A program made the translations under genes and the position numbers. A stretch of DNA of 64,000 nt from Agreia sp. Leaf210 (GTDB taxonomy: Bacteria; Actinomycetota; Actinomycetes; Actinomycetales; Microbacteriaceae). The notes below the pieces were generated by a model. That model was not told the origin of the DNA. It saw only the letters and a program-made list of their open reading frames with translations, and searched no databases. Positions 1-8,499 of this stretch are shown here, one piece after another. The stretch covers positions 310,001 through 374,000 of the forward strand of contig NZ_LMKK01000002.1 in assembly GCF_001421485.1 (NCBI RefSeq), written 5' to 3'. The number at the start of each line of letters is the position of its first letter. Position 1 is the stretch's first letter.

Positions 1-1
1 C

Positions 2-1036
2 TTTGATCTCGATTCCGTCGTTGACGGCGTACGGTATTCGTACCAGCTCGAGATCGGAACTGAGGGCGTTGAGTATGAAGCTCTCTCTTACTATCCAGAG
101 AAACGCCGTCGCAATATTTTTGAGCGCGAGCAGAACAGCATTAAGTTTGCCCGAGGCATCAAGGGTGCAGCGGGAACTCGGGAATTATTGACCCCATCGA
201 CGCTCGCCCTTTCCGCGGCGCGACGGTTTAACGACTCATTCATAGTCGCGTTCGCAGACGATGTAGCCTCCTACACTTTCCTCGGCCAATCACTGCGACG
301 TAGGCGTAGGGGTTTTGGGGGGCCGGGTGCTTTCGTCGTTCCTTCTGCGCGAACCGAGCGCTGGTTCGAGGAGGCCGATCAAGAGCAACTCGAAATGTTC
401 GTCGAGGACGACGTGCTTACAACTAACCGCGCGCGCGCTTTGGCTTTGCTGAAGATGGCTGATTTGGGGATTTCGGATGTCGAGTTCGAGGAACCCGAAG
501 AAAGCACGTTATCCAAGGACAATACGGCGAGCGGGCTTCGTCCGCGAGATCAGGTGCGGATGGTACATCGCACTGATCGCGAGAACGCATCATTTGCATT
601 CTTCGAGGAGTCGGCAGGCACTCAAACATGGTTCAACCTCATCGGGCCAACGCTGACGGCTCTCGGGCGTGGCTCTGTGCTCTTTTTCGATGAAATAGAC
701 GCGAGTCTCCACCCAACACTGACTGCACAGCTGATCGCCCTGTTTCAAGATCCGACAACTAATCGAATGGGCGCGCAGCTCATCTTCACAACCCACGACA
801 CGACCCTGTTGAACCACCTCAATCGGGACGAAGTATGGCTCACTGAAAAACAGTCGAATGGCATGACGACCTTGCGCGCGTTGTCGGATTTTGCCGGGGA
901 TCGAGTTCGAAGATCGCACAACCTTGAGCGCGGCTACCTTCAAGGTCGCTTTGGGGCGCTGCCCGATATTGACAAGTATCAGGTGCTTGTGGCGATGGGC
1001 TTTGCTGGGGGAGATCGTCTTGGCGCGGACGCCTAA
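2..1036 (+). CDS. AAA family ATPase, RloA/AbiLi-like (5' truncated by window)
   Basis: This is the C-terminal 344 residues of an ATPase whose start lies before the window; the open frame runs through position 2 without a stop. Seen directly: a Walker B motif (VLFFDEID) followed by ASLHP at about 676-715, which is the D-loop/signature region of SMC/ABC-like AAA15/AAA21 ATPases, and an H-loop (FTTHD) about 100 bases later. The next gene is a RloB homologue overlapping by 17 bases. By family knowledge RloA/RloB (also called AbiLi/AbiLii) are accessory genes of restriction and abortive-infection loci. The ATPase probably controls a nuclease-like partner; target and trigger cannot be read from the sequence. 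Confidence 0.85.
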   Translation, partial: FDLDSVVDGVRYSYQLEIGTEGVEYEALSYYPEKRRRNIFEREQNSIKFARGIKGAAGTRELLTPSTLALSAARRFNDSFIVAFADDVASYTFLGQSLRRRRRGFGGPGAFVVPSARTERWFEEADQEQLEMFVEDDVLTTNRARALALLKMADLGISDVEFEEPEESTLSKDNTASGLRPRDQVRMVHRTDRENASFAFFEESAGTQTWFNLIGPTLTALGRGSVLFFDEIDASLHPTLTAQLIALFQDPTTNRMGAQLIFTTHDTTLLNHLNRDEVWLTEKQSNGMTTLRALSDFAGDRVRRSHNLERGYLQGRFGALPDIDKYQVLVAMGFAGGDRLGADA

Positions 1037-1643
1037 ACCTTCTGGGCTCAAACGCCCCGTCGCGAAGCTGCCGGAACGGCGAACATTCTTGATATTCACT
1101 GAAGGCGAGGTCACCGAAGTTGAGTACCTCAACGCGCTCAAGAGCTTGCCCGAAGTCAAGACCGCGAATGCGGTTGACCTCCAGATTGCCAGTCAACGGG
1201 GGGTGCCGTTGACGCTAGTCGAACTTGCCGTGGAGGCTCAATCAAAGAACGACGAGATTGACCAAATTTGGTGTGTGTTCGACGTCGAATGGCCAAAGCA
1301 TCACCCGCATTTGAACGAAGCAAAGTTGTTGGCACAAAACCACGGAATTCAGCTTGCAATCTCCAACCCAAATTTCGAGTTATGGCTAATTTTGCATCAC
1401 GCAAACACCGAAGGATTTCTAGACAACGATGGCGCACGCCGCTTACGTAGGGATCACGACGGCGTAGCAGACAAGCACCTCGACCACGCCGTGTATCTGC
1501 CGCTTCGTGCCGCCGCAACCATGCGCGCGATCGACTTGGATGCAAAACATCGAAACGACGGCACGAAGTTTCCAAGTGATAATCCTTCCTCGGGAATGCA
1601 TCGCTTGCTGCGCGCGATTGAGCCTGGTCTTCTGGAGGTGTAG
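1020..1643 (+). CDS. RloB-like (AbiLii) putative nuclease partner
   Basis: A 207-residue protein with the RloB signatures: an N-terminal FTEGEVTEVEYL stretch near residue 27 (acidic, TOPRIM-like), a central acidic FDVEW, and NPNFELWLILHH around residue 117. I take the TTG at 1020 as start because GGGGGAG lies just upstream, translation would overlap the ATPase stop, and the family motif then falls at its usual distance from the N terminus. An upstream in-frame ATG at 891 would add residues lying wholly inside the ATPase gene. RloB proteins are thought to be the effector side of the RloA/RloB pair. Start is moderately certain, family assignment good. Confidence 0.85.
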   Translation: MARTPKPSGLKRPVAKLPERRTFLIFTEGEVTEVEYLNALKSLPEVKTANAVDLQIASQRGVPLTLVELAVEAQSKNDEIDQIWCVFDVEWPKHHPHLNEAKLLAQNHGIQLAISNPNFELWLILHHANTEGFLDNDGARRLRRDHDGVADKHLDHAVYLPLRAAATMRAIDLDAKHRNDGTKFPSDNPSSGMHRLLRAIEPGLLEV

Positions 1644-1769
1644 CCATGCTGAGCATCCTCATCGGAAGCGATGGACCACCCGGATGGGATCCTCTACATC
1701 GCACATCGACGAGGAGTGGATGACCGAGTATGACGCTCAAGCCTGGACGTCAGGGGTCTCTGACACGAT

Positions 1770-2516
1770 ATGTCCATGACCGAATTGGCGTACATGACGC
1801 GGGAAGACTGGGCGCAGCAAGCCACTGCGATGGTGTCGCAAAGCGCCGCGATCCGCGATTGGCTTGGCGAGGAACCTTATCTCCTCGCCATGACCGAAAT
1901 GAAAAAATACGGAGGTGACGGCAGCGTCGACCTCGAAGCGGCTCGTTTCATCGCCCCAGACAAGGCCACGCGCATTGTGTTCGACGTCTCGGAGCTCGGT
2001 GCTTTCGCGTGCGAGGGAAAGAGCGTCGACCATGCCGTCGTGGTGTTACATCCGCGCGACGAGCGCTCCCTCGAATCAATGCGAACTGCGGTCAAATCCG
2101 GAGCGGTGAGCCGAGTCTTCGTGTTGGTCTGGTGGCCGCTCGACATCGTCCGAACCTGGCTCGATGGCCACGGCGCGCTTGACCTGCACGCCGGTGCGGC
2201 GAGGGAATTGCCCGACCCTTTGATGGTCGAGGCCTGCACCATGATGATCTCCCACCAATACAACGGCCTCAGTTCAGGGCGGGGGAAGGAAGCGGTCGTG
2301 CAGCTGGTTCGTGCCTTCTACGCCGAAGGGTATCCCTACGATGTCAACGAATGGCTCCGCGCGTATTTCGCGGCCGGCGGGGATTTCCACCACGCCGAGT
2401 CCATCAAGAAACTTGTCACGGAGATGAAGGCGGGCGTTAGGCACCGCGTCCCCGCCCGTTACCGCGACAACATCTTCGAGATCATCCGCTCGGGTCAGCT
2501 CGAGCAGGAACAGTAA
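1770..2516 (+). CDS. Hypothetical protein, first gene of a PIN-containing operon
   Basis: A 248-residue soluble protein I do not recognise. The middle (about residues 65-125) looks like an alternating beta/alpha fold (RIVFDVSE, DHAVVVLHP, RVFVLVWWP), which suggests a Rossmann- or nuclease-like core without a diagnostic motif. The C-terminal third is helical. It is followed at 4 bases by a 71-residue ORF and then directly by a PIN-like protein, so the three look co-transcribed. The operon lies just behind the RloA/RloB pair and in front of transposon debris, a typical accessory defence setting. No signal peptide or membrane segment is visible. Confidence 0.6.
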   Translation: MSMTELAYMTREDWAQQATAMVSQSAAIRDWLGEEPYLLAMTEMKKYGGDGSVDLEAARFIAPDKATRIVFDVSELGAFACEGKSVDHAVVVLHPRDERSLESMRTAVKSGAVSRVFVLVWWPLDIVRTWLDGHGALDLHAGAARELPDPLMVEACTMMISHQYNGLSSGRGKEAVVQLVRAFYAEGYPYDVNEWLRAYFAAGGDFHHAESIKKLVTEMKAGVRHRVPARYRDNIFEIIRSGQLEQEQ

Positions 2517-2520
2517 GACC

Positions 2521-2736
2521 GTGCTGGTCCTAGCGCGCGGTATCGAAGACGACCACTACTGGGTGGTCCATGAGATCGACGGCACGCTCGAGGAAACACC
2601 GTGTCGCATCGAGCAGGGATCCGATAGGTACCGGCTGAGTCATACCGACGACTCGTTCCAGGCGGACCTGGTCTTCGGACTAGGTGCATTCGCGACCGCC
2701 GAGGCGGCGGTCGCTCGACTGCGGGAGTTTCTCTAG
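2521..2736 (+). CDS. Small hypothetical protein, middle gene of PIN operon
   Basis: A 71-residue acidic protein with a GTG start 4 bases after the preceding stop. The next gene's GTG follows its own stop with no gap, so translational coupling on both sides is likely. The sequence has short strand-like segments and ends in a helix (AEAAVARLREFL). This size and position would fit a small adaptor or an antitoxin for the downstream PIN protein, but there is no motif to decide. No close family recognised. Confidence 0.55.
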   Translation: MLVLARGIEDDHYWVVHEIDGTLEETPCRIEQGSDRYRLSHTDDSFQADLVFGLGAFATAEAAVARLREFL

Positions 2737-3957
2737 GTGGAACACACGAGCACAGACGGACGGTTCAAGACAGCGAAGCCCTCGGTCTATCTCGATCAGT
2801 GGGTGTGGATTCGCCTTGCTCGAGCCAACGTGGGTCGGCCCTTCAAGCCGTCCGATGTCGCCCTCCTCGAGTCCCTGAAAACCGCCGCTGAGGCAGGCGT
2901 CGCCTTCCCGCTATCGGCAACGCATTACGAAGAGACCATCCGCATCGCTGACCCTGCACAGCGCAAGGAAATCGCGCGCGTCATGGCTCCTATCGCTATG
3001 GGGCGGACAATTCGGAAGCAGTCCGACCTGGTGCGCCATCAGCTCCTGACGGCGCTACATGAAACAATCGGACGCCCAACCTTCCGCCCAGCACCGCTTC
3101 AGATGCTTGGCCTCGGCGTGCACTGGTCGTTCACTGGCATAGAGGGCTTCATGACCGTCGTCGATCCTGATGGGCGCGTTGTGAAGTCAGTCGATCCGAA
3201 CTGGACGCGTCAGCTCAACCAATACTGCGAGTTCGCTCTCATGGCCGGCCCCGCTGACGCCGAGATCCCGATTCTTGAAAAGCTCGGCTACGTCGATCCG
3301 CGCTATTTCGAGAGCAACGTGGGCAACCGGCTGGATTGGGAGGAGTCGTACGTCGATCAGGCCGTGAAGATCAAGTCCCGTGAAGAACTGCGCGTGGCAC
3401 TCTTTGCCCGCGAAATCATGCACGAGTACGGCGTTACACTTCAGACGATCCTGAACGAGTACCGCCTGTCTCTCGGCTCTATTGCGACCGGGAGCAAAGC
3501 GAACTCCCGCGCCCAGATGATGTCGTTCAGCGACCGTGTACCGACGATGCGGATTGCCGTCGATATGAAGCGGGATCTGTTTCGCAATCCGAGCCGCCCC
3601 TGGACATGGAACATGCTGCGCGACATCGACGCACTCAGCGTCGCCGTTCCCCTCTGCGACGTGGTCATCTGTGACCGCGATGCCCTCCACCAGCTGCGCC
3701 GTTCCGGAGCACCCGATCGCTACGGCACGACAGTCACCGAGAAAATTGAAGACCTACCCGACCTGCTCACAGACTTGGCGCGACTCTCCCGAGCGGCAGA
3801 ACCAGATCTTTCGGACTGGGCAAGTATTGGTCCCGGTGACGGTTTCTCGATTGTCGAGCCCGAACCGCCGGGGCGCATCCCAATGGGCTCCAGCATCCAG
3901 CTCCTCGACCGCGGCGGTAGGCCGCTTCCTACGCCGCTAGGAGCACGGAGGATGTAG
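2737..3957 (+). CDS. PIN-like domain protein (putative RNase)
   Basis: A 406-residue protein starting at a GTG abutting the previous stop. Near the N terminus is VYLDQWVWIRLA, resembling the first beta-strand aspartate of PIN domains. Further on are LSATHYEET (conserved acid after a strand) and, near residue 290-315, RDIDALSVAVPLCDVVICDRDAL, the late aspartates of the fold. The central 150 residues are an insertion, and the C-terminal tail after about residue 360 looks disordered. PIN proteins are metal-dependent RNases often found in toxin-antitoxin and defence loci. The acidic residues support nuclease activity but alignment is needed; family unrecognised. Confidence 0.6.
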   Translation: MEHTSTDGRFKTAKPSVYLDQWVWIRLARANVGRPFKPSDVALLESLKTAAEAGVAFPLSATHYEETIRIADPAQRKEIARVMAPIAMGRTIRKQSDLVRHQLLTALHETIGRPTFRPAPLQMLGLGVHWSFTGIEGFMTVVDPDGRVVKSVDPNWTRQLNQYCEFALMAGPADAEIPILEKLGYVDPRYFESNVGNRLDWEESYVDQAVKIKSREELRVALFAREIMHEYGVTLQTILNEYRLSLGSIATGSKANSRAQMMSFSDRVPTMRIAVDMKRDLFRNPSRPWTWNMLRDIDALSVAVPLCDVVICDRDALHQLRRSGAPDRYGTTVTEKIEDLPDLLTDLARLSRAAEPDLSDWASIGPGDGFSIVEPEPPGRIPMGSSIQLLDRGGRPLPTPLGARRM

Positions 3958-4205
3958 GCAACCGTCGCGTGCTGGACTTCGCAAACCCGTCGCAAGGAGT
4001 TACTGAGAGCACGTGAGCTTCCCGCTGCTGCACTCAGCCGCTCCGGACCTGACGCAGCACTCAATAGATACTGCTTCCAGTTCGCCCTCGCAGCTCGAAC
4101 TCGCCGGTAGATCCTTTCAATCTGCCTATACACAAATCAGAAAGGGCAGCGTCGGCACAGACGCGTAGCGTTAGTCGCACTCGCCCCGAACCAGGAGTTG
4201 GCACC

Positions 4206-5039
4206 GTGGACAACATCAAGACCGATGAGTACAAAGCCTGGGAGGCCCGGCTTGGAAGGATCTCCGAGGCAGCGACCCAGTGGCAGCAATTATTCAAGGG
4301 TGCACCGGCCACAATTGACCCTGGAAGCGACCTAACTGGCGACGATGCCACCTTCGAAGCGTTCAGCATCTCGAATCTCGTCGGCTACAGCCTTGCCGCG
4401 GCAACCGAGCATCTGGACTTCACGCTGACCGCCATGAGGGAGACAAGCACGCTGTATCCGACGGCCTACCTGACAGTGCTCCGCACGTCACTGTTGGCGG
4501 CTTCTCATGCCGCCTGGATATTGACACCTACGGAACGCTCGGAGCGTCAGCTTCGGGCGCTTCAGTTCCTGGCAGACGATGTACGAACCCAGCTGGTCAT
4601 GGTGCGAGAGGCGTTCGCGCCGACAGACGCCGCGCGCACCGCGAAAGGGCAGATGATCGAACTCCTGCTTAAGCGACAAGCGCAGCTGCAGCCCATCTCT
4701 GACGTGCTGAAACCGGGGCTGCAGGTGGATAAGTGCCGGATCAACAACACGAGCATCATTGAGAGCGTCGCCCAAGCAGCGCACGACGACGGTCTCGTAC
4801 AGGGCGGCGTAAACCACATCTGGCGCAGCGGCAGCGCCGCAGCGCACGGTTCCCGCGGCTTCGCCACCATGCGTCTCGACCAGAACACCATTATCCAACC
4901 TCCGACCGGGGGTAAGTACTCGCTGCTGCGTGGCGACCTGGTCAACGACATTGGCCCTGCCGCCGCGGCCGCCACGCTCGCACTCAGCTTCGCACTCAGA
5001 ATGTTTGATGAACGTCGACTGGATCCGAATCCGGCGTGA
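4206..5039 (+). CDS. Hypothetical protein with AHG motif, paralogue of 47664-48611
   Basis: A 277-residue mostly helical protein, GTG start preceded by AGGAG at good spacing. Two segments recur in the minus-strand protein at 47664-48611: VLRTSLLAASHAAWILTP (about residue 100) followed by an Arg/Leu-rich helix, and a late W-R-S-x-S-A-A-A-H-G stretch. The H of AHG, with conserved basic residues earlier, is reminiscent of HEPN-type helical RNases, but I cannot confirm the fold. It stands alone between the PIN operon and a transposon remnant. Confidence 0.55.
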   Translation: MDNIKTDEYKAWEARLGRISEAATQWQQLFKGAPATIDPGSDLTGDDATFEAFSISNLVGYSLAAATEHLDFTLTAMRETSTLYPTAYLTVLRTSLLAASHAAWILTPTERSERQLRALQFLADDVRTQLVMVREAFAPTDAARTAKGQMIELLLKRQAQLQPISDVLKPGLQVDKCRINNTSIIESVAQAAHDDGLVQGGVNHIWRSGSAAAHGSRGFATMRLDQNTIIQPPTGGKYSLLRGDLVNDIGPAAAAATLALSFALRMFDERRLDPNPA

Positions 5040-5664
5040 TCAGACGGCGCCAGATCGCCTGGCGCAAAGCGAGGGCCATGTCGATTGCCGAGGGTGCGCC
5101 GGTGAACACGGTGTATAGGCATATTGCACTCGAGTAGTCGTCCATCACGATCGTCAGCCAGGGCCGGTCCGGCTTTCCGCCGACACGGGTGATGAGGACG
5201 TCGAGTTCAGTTTGGTTCGCTTGCCAGGTCTGATTCGGACGTTCTGCCCGGCGACGAAACACGAGTTCATGCTTGTTGCGATAGGAGGTCGGTCCCTCCA
5301 AAGCGAGGATGACAAGCGCTGGATCCAGCGCCCGGACGTTCTGCCCGGCAGTGGCACAGCTCGGCGCCGAGCACCCCGACCGTTCTGCTTCATCAACAGC
5401 GAGGCGGCGCAGCTTCGCAAGGGCAGGGCGAGGCCCGGTCAGTTCGAGCCCTTCAATGAACGTCACATTCTCGGCAGCAGTGGGGCGGGTGCCGGTGTCC
5501 GTGCGAGGGTGAGAGTCGCGAGCGGTGCCGCCGCCGTCCCGGTACAGCTGGTGCCACCGCTGCAGTGTTCGCAATTCAACTCCGGAATCGCGGATGAGAA
5601 CGGCGAGGGGTATCTGGTCTTCGATGGGAAGTCGAAGGATTCGCCATAGCTCGTCGCCGTTCAT
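4996..5664 (-). pseudogene. Truncated TniA/Tn552-like DDE transposase
   Basis: About 222 residues with an N-terminal helical DNA-binding part (ending RTLQRWHQLYRDGG) and the start of an rve/Mu-type integrase domain. The block WQANQTELDVL occupies the first catalytic position, where the family usually has WQADHT; here the Asp reads as Asn. The second acid (VMDDYSS) is present, but the frame stops before the region with the glutamate, and family members usually exceed 450 residues. It overlaps the downstream end of the 4206-5039 gene and lies 7 bases after the resolvase stop. I read it as a dead fragment of a transposon carrying transposase and resolvase genes. Confidence 0.8.
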
Positions 5665-5671
5665 TTCATCG

Positions 5672-6268
5672 CTACACGGTGTGGCTCTCGCGGCCGGCCA
5701 CGGCGTGCTGGTGACGGTAGAGAGTTGCTCGACTCCAGCCGACGAGCCGTGCGGCGTCTTCGGCCGTGCGTCCCTTCGCTCGAGCATCGGCCGCGACCGC
5801 GAGTTTGTCGGCGATGACTACGAGGTCAGATAGGGGCCGGCCGAAGCGGGTGCCGCTCTGCCTGGCGGCGGCAATCCCGGCGTTGACTCGCTCGACGATC
5901 AGTTCGCGTTCGTACTCGGCGAGCGTGCCCAGCATGTTGAGCATCAGCCGGCCCGTCGACGTCGCCGGATCGATGCCGTCAGATATTGAGCGCACGTGGA
6001 TACCGCGGCCGCGTAGCAAGTTCACGGTATTCAGAACGTCGATCAGGGAGCGGCCGAGGCGGTCGACTCGCCACACCACAACCGTGTCGCCGGACTCCGC
6101 GTGCTCGAGGAGCTTCTTCATCCCTCGACGCTCGATCGCGGTCTTACTCCCGGAGGTGACGTCCGCGAACACATCTCGCTTTTGAACGCCGGCCGCGACG
6201 AGAGCATCGAGTTGCAGCTGGGCGTCCTGGCCCGACGTACTAACCCGCGTGTACCCCAGAAGTCTCAT
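5672..6268 (-). CDS. Serine recombinase (resolvase/invertase family)
   Basis: A complete 198-residue small serine recombinase. The N terminus reads LLGYTRVST with the catalytic serine at about residue 10, followed by the VWRVDRLGRS active-site motif near residue 68, the YERELIVERV helix, and a C-terminal helix-turn-helix (RTAEDAARLVGWSRATLYRH). Transposon resolvases of this type separate cointegrates. Its partner transposase downstream is truncated, so this may now be an orphan. A possible transposon end lies upstream near 6343. Confidence 0.93.
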   Translation of the reverse strand: MRLLGYTRVSTSGQDAQLQLDALVAAGVQKRDVFADVTSGSKTAIERRGMKKLLEHAESGDTVVVWRVDRLGRSLIDVLNTVNLLRGRGIHVRSISDGIDPATSTGRLMLNMLGTLAEYERELIVERVNAGIAAARQSGTRFGRPLSDLVVIADKLAVAADARAKGRTAEDAARLVGWSRATLYRHQHAVAGRESHTV

Positions 6269-6309
6269 AAGGTCATTCTGACTCAGAAACCCCTATCAGT
6301 CGCTACGCT

Positions 6310-6343
6310 GAGACAGTTTGCGGTGAGACGCCTTTCTAAGACA
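6310..6343 (-). repeat. Possible transposon terminus upstream of resolvase
   Basis: Read on the minus strand, this stretch begins TGTC and contains spaced copies of a GTCT core. On the plus strand these are GAGAC at 6310 and 6325 and AAGAC at 6339, about 15 bases apart. Elements related to Tn402/Tn552 start with TGTC and carry repeated transposase-binding boxes near their ends. No matching opposite end is visible because the transposase side is truncated. Alternatively these are subsites of the resolvase res site. Confidence 0.3.
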
Positions 6344-6404
6344 GATCTCGCCGTGGAATGGCGCAACGGGCTAATTGTCGTTCCGGCATTGACACGGTGT
6401 TTCG

Positions 6405-6560
6405 AAAAGCTATTGTTTTTCGAGACTTATTCGAGAGGAATTCTCCCCTCGCGCAGGAGGGTGCTTTTTCGAGTTGCGCTACGCCTTGGGCGTGCGGTTC
6501 CAGGACTTGATGTACTTTTCGATGCGCTTAGCCGGTTTGAGTTTGTTGTCCGGCTGATGT
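6405..6560 (-). pseudogene. Possible decayed IS transposase C-terminus
   Basis: Translating the minus strand up to the stop at 6479 gives KRIEKYIKSWNRTPKA, which resembles the C-terminal helix of IS630-like transposases (a helix ending WN-x-x-P-K). No longer reading frame supports it. Within the 395-base gap between the resolvase and the next gene I see nothing else beyond the possible transposon end. Confidence 0.25.
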
Positions 6561-6663
6561 GCTCTTGGTGGGCGATGCTCCTGAGAGTTGTGTAGGAGAT
6601 TGGGCGGGGATTCTGTCGGTGCCCATGTTGTGAGCGACGATTGACCGTAGGTTGGAGGTCGGG

Positions 6664-7074
6664 ATGAGAAGCAATGCTGCGCTCTACCCTGCCCGACAGG
6701 TGGGCCCGCTTGTTCTCTTGGTCACGATCCTGGCTCTGATCATCACCACGGCTCTTGTGCACCTCGCGCCGCCGCAGTCGCCGGACGGGGCGCTTCACGT
6801 TGCGGGAATAACCAACCCGGTGACGGGGTCGGCCCTCGAGTTGTCGACTGCAGAGGGCGAAAGCCCAGCGGCGCCCCATCACGAACATTTCGAACGCGGT
6901 CACGACGGCACCGTACAGCCGCGCGTAACAGAGAACGCGGACAGCGTCGCCGACGTACCCGCGGCAATCGTTGTGCATCTGAGAGAGCCGGCGCAGGATC
7001 CCGTCGGTGCGCCGCATACCCGGCGAGATCTTCCTGGGCCATCTCTGGCTGCACTTTCGATCAACCGAACTTAG
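6664..7074 (+). CDS. Small membrane-anchored protein with C-terminal LSINRT
   Basis: A 136-residue protein starting at ATG 6664 behind GGAGGTCGGG. It has one N-terminal membrane segment (LVLLVTILALIITTALV) and a His-containing extracytoplasmic part (HHEHFERGH), and ends ALSINRT. The ending matches DUF6153-like proteins elsewhere in the window (LSISRT, LGISRT, LSVSRV). It is the only one on the plus strand and lacks the second membrane segment, so it may be a diverged or damaged member. It sits at the left edge of the metal island. Confidence 0.45.
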   Translation: MRSNAALYPARQVGPLVLLVTILALIITTALVHLAPPQSPDGALHVAGITNPVTGSALELSTAEGESPAAPHHEHFERGHDGTVQPRVTENADSVADVPAAIVVHLREPAQDPVGAPHTRRDLPGPSLAALSINRT

Positions 7075-7227
7075 AACCAGAAGCACCTCGAGCCCTCTCT
7101 GTGGGCTCGCTTTGGCGTACCCGCTCGCGCAAAAGACTGTCCGGTCAGTCCCCGGCCCTTTACGGCGTCAGCGCCCGCATCGCTCAGCCGATGCCCTCTT
7201 CTGGTTTCTCAAGTCAAGGATTACTCC

Positions 7228-8379
7228 GTGCTTTTCATCGGCGGCCCCATGCCGCACACAACCTCACCTTCCCCAGCTCCTTCCATAAACACCGCCTCCC
7301 GCATCCCCTCGTTAGACGGGCTCCGTGCCCTGGCAGTCCTGATCGTTTTCATCGGGCACGGCCGCACGGACCAGGGCCAGTGGCCTGGATATGCCGGAGT
7401 GACGGTGTTCTTCTTTCTCAGTGGCTTTCTCATCACCACGTTGCTGCGCAGGGAGCTCGAAAGGTCGGGAAAAATCGGGTTGTCCCGGTTTTACCTGCGC
7501 CAGGCCTTTCGTATCCTGCCGGCCGCCTACTTCGCGATCAGCGTTTCGCTGATTCTCGCGGCTTCCGGGGCTCTTCCGGCCTCAGTCAGCGGATGGGGCG
7601 TGTTGTCCGAAGTCTTCAATTTCACGAACTATTACATCGTTGCGGCCGGATACGAGAGCTTGCCTCCTCAGACGAGTCAGATGTGGTCCTTGGCCGTCGA
7701 GGAGCAGTACTACCTCGTCGTTCCCGTAGCGCTCCTCGTCGCCTACCGCTGCGGCGCGCGACGATCTTGGATCGGGTGGGCTCTCGTCGGGGTCGCGCTT
7801 GTCATCCCGGCATGGCGAATTTATCTCGGGTTACACGGGGCCGATTTCGATCGGCTCTATTTCTCTACTGACACACGCCTCGACAGCATCCTGTGGGGAG
7901 CAGCCTTCGCGCTTCTGATCAATCCCGTCATGGGCGACGCCACCCGTCTCGCCTCCCGCATCCGACGCTGGATGTCACAACACCTGGGATGGATCGCCAT
8001 CGTCGCTGTCCTGATTTTCGCGGCAAGCGCCGCGGTTCCGGCGCTCTCGTTCCGGCTGAGCATCTCCACGACCGTGCAATGCATCACTCTCATCCCGATC
8101 TTCTGGTTCGTCATCACTCGCTCAGAGACTCGGATCGGCCGGTTGTTGAATAGTCGACTTTTGGTGCGTATGGGAGTGCTGTCCTTCTCCTTCTATCTCC
8201 TGCACAAGCTCGTGCTGGCTCTAATCGGTCCACTACTTGACACCCCGATCGTCACGGATTCGATTTCCTTGCTTGTATCGGTCCTCGTGGCGCAGCTCGT
8301 CTTCTGGGTAATCGAAGCTCCCTTCACCCGGCTTCGTAAGCAAATCGAGAACCGTTTCTTGCCACCGCTAGCGCCCTGA
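7228..8379 (+). CDS. Acyltransferase 3 family membrane protein (OatA-like)
   Basis: A 383-residue polytopic membrane protein of the acyltransferase-3 family. The N-terminal IPSLDGLRALAVLIVFIGHG contains the family's DGLR motif and active-site histidine; FFFLSGFLITTLL follows, then about ten hydrophobic segments. It has no extracellular SGNH domain. Family members O-acetylate peptidoglycan or envelope sugars. I prefer the GTG at 7228 because AAGGA lies about 8 bases upstream; ATG at 7249 is possible. It stands just before the copper-regulated copB promoter. Confidence 0.9.
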   Translation: MLFIGGPMPHTTSPSPAPSINTASRIPSLDGLRALAVLIVFIGHGRTDQGQWPGYAGVTVFFFLSGFLITTLLRRELERSGKIGLSRFYLRQAFRILPAAYFAISVSLILAASGALPASVSGWGVLSEVFNFTNYYIVAAGYESLPPQTSQMWSLAVEEQYYLVVPVALLVAYRCGARRSWIGWALVGVALVIPAWRIYLGLHGADFDRLYFSTDTRLDSILWGAAFALLINPVMGDATRLASRIRRWMSQHLGWIAIVAVLIFAASAAVPALSFRLSISTTVQCITLIPIFWFVITRSETRIGRLLNSRLLVRMGVLSFSFYLLHKLVLALIGPLLDTPIVTDSISLLVSVLVAQLVFWVIEAPFTRLRKQIENRFLPPLAP

Positions 8380-8455
8380 CCAGACCGGCGTCGTCCGATG
8401 GGAGCTCCGCCCACCCCTGAAGAGCGGGAATAGAAACACCGGACGGTCTCTTACA

Positions 8456-8484
8456 TTGACTACCCCTAGGGGGTATCATAGGTT
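8456..8484 (+). promoter_or_regulatory. copB promoter with embedded CsoR-type operator
   Basis: A TTGACT -35 (8456-8461) and a weak TAGGTT -10 (8479-8484) are separated by 17 bases. The spacer is almost filled by the palindrome TACCCCTAGGGGGTAT at 8461-8476. TACCCC-GGGGTA palindromes are CsoR-type copper operators. A repressor here would occlude RNA polymerase. The start codon is only 15 bases past the -10, with AGGAGG at 8490. Confidence 0.8.
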
Positions 8485-8499
8485 TGGCTAGGAGGCCTC

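Noticed and set aside
590-1159. Long minus-strand frame opposite RloA/RloB
   Set aside because: Shadow of two well-supported plus-strand genes; Cys/Arg-rich product with no motif.
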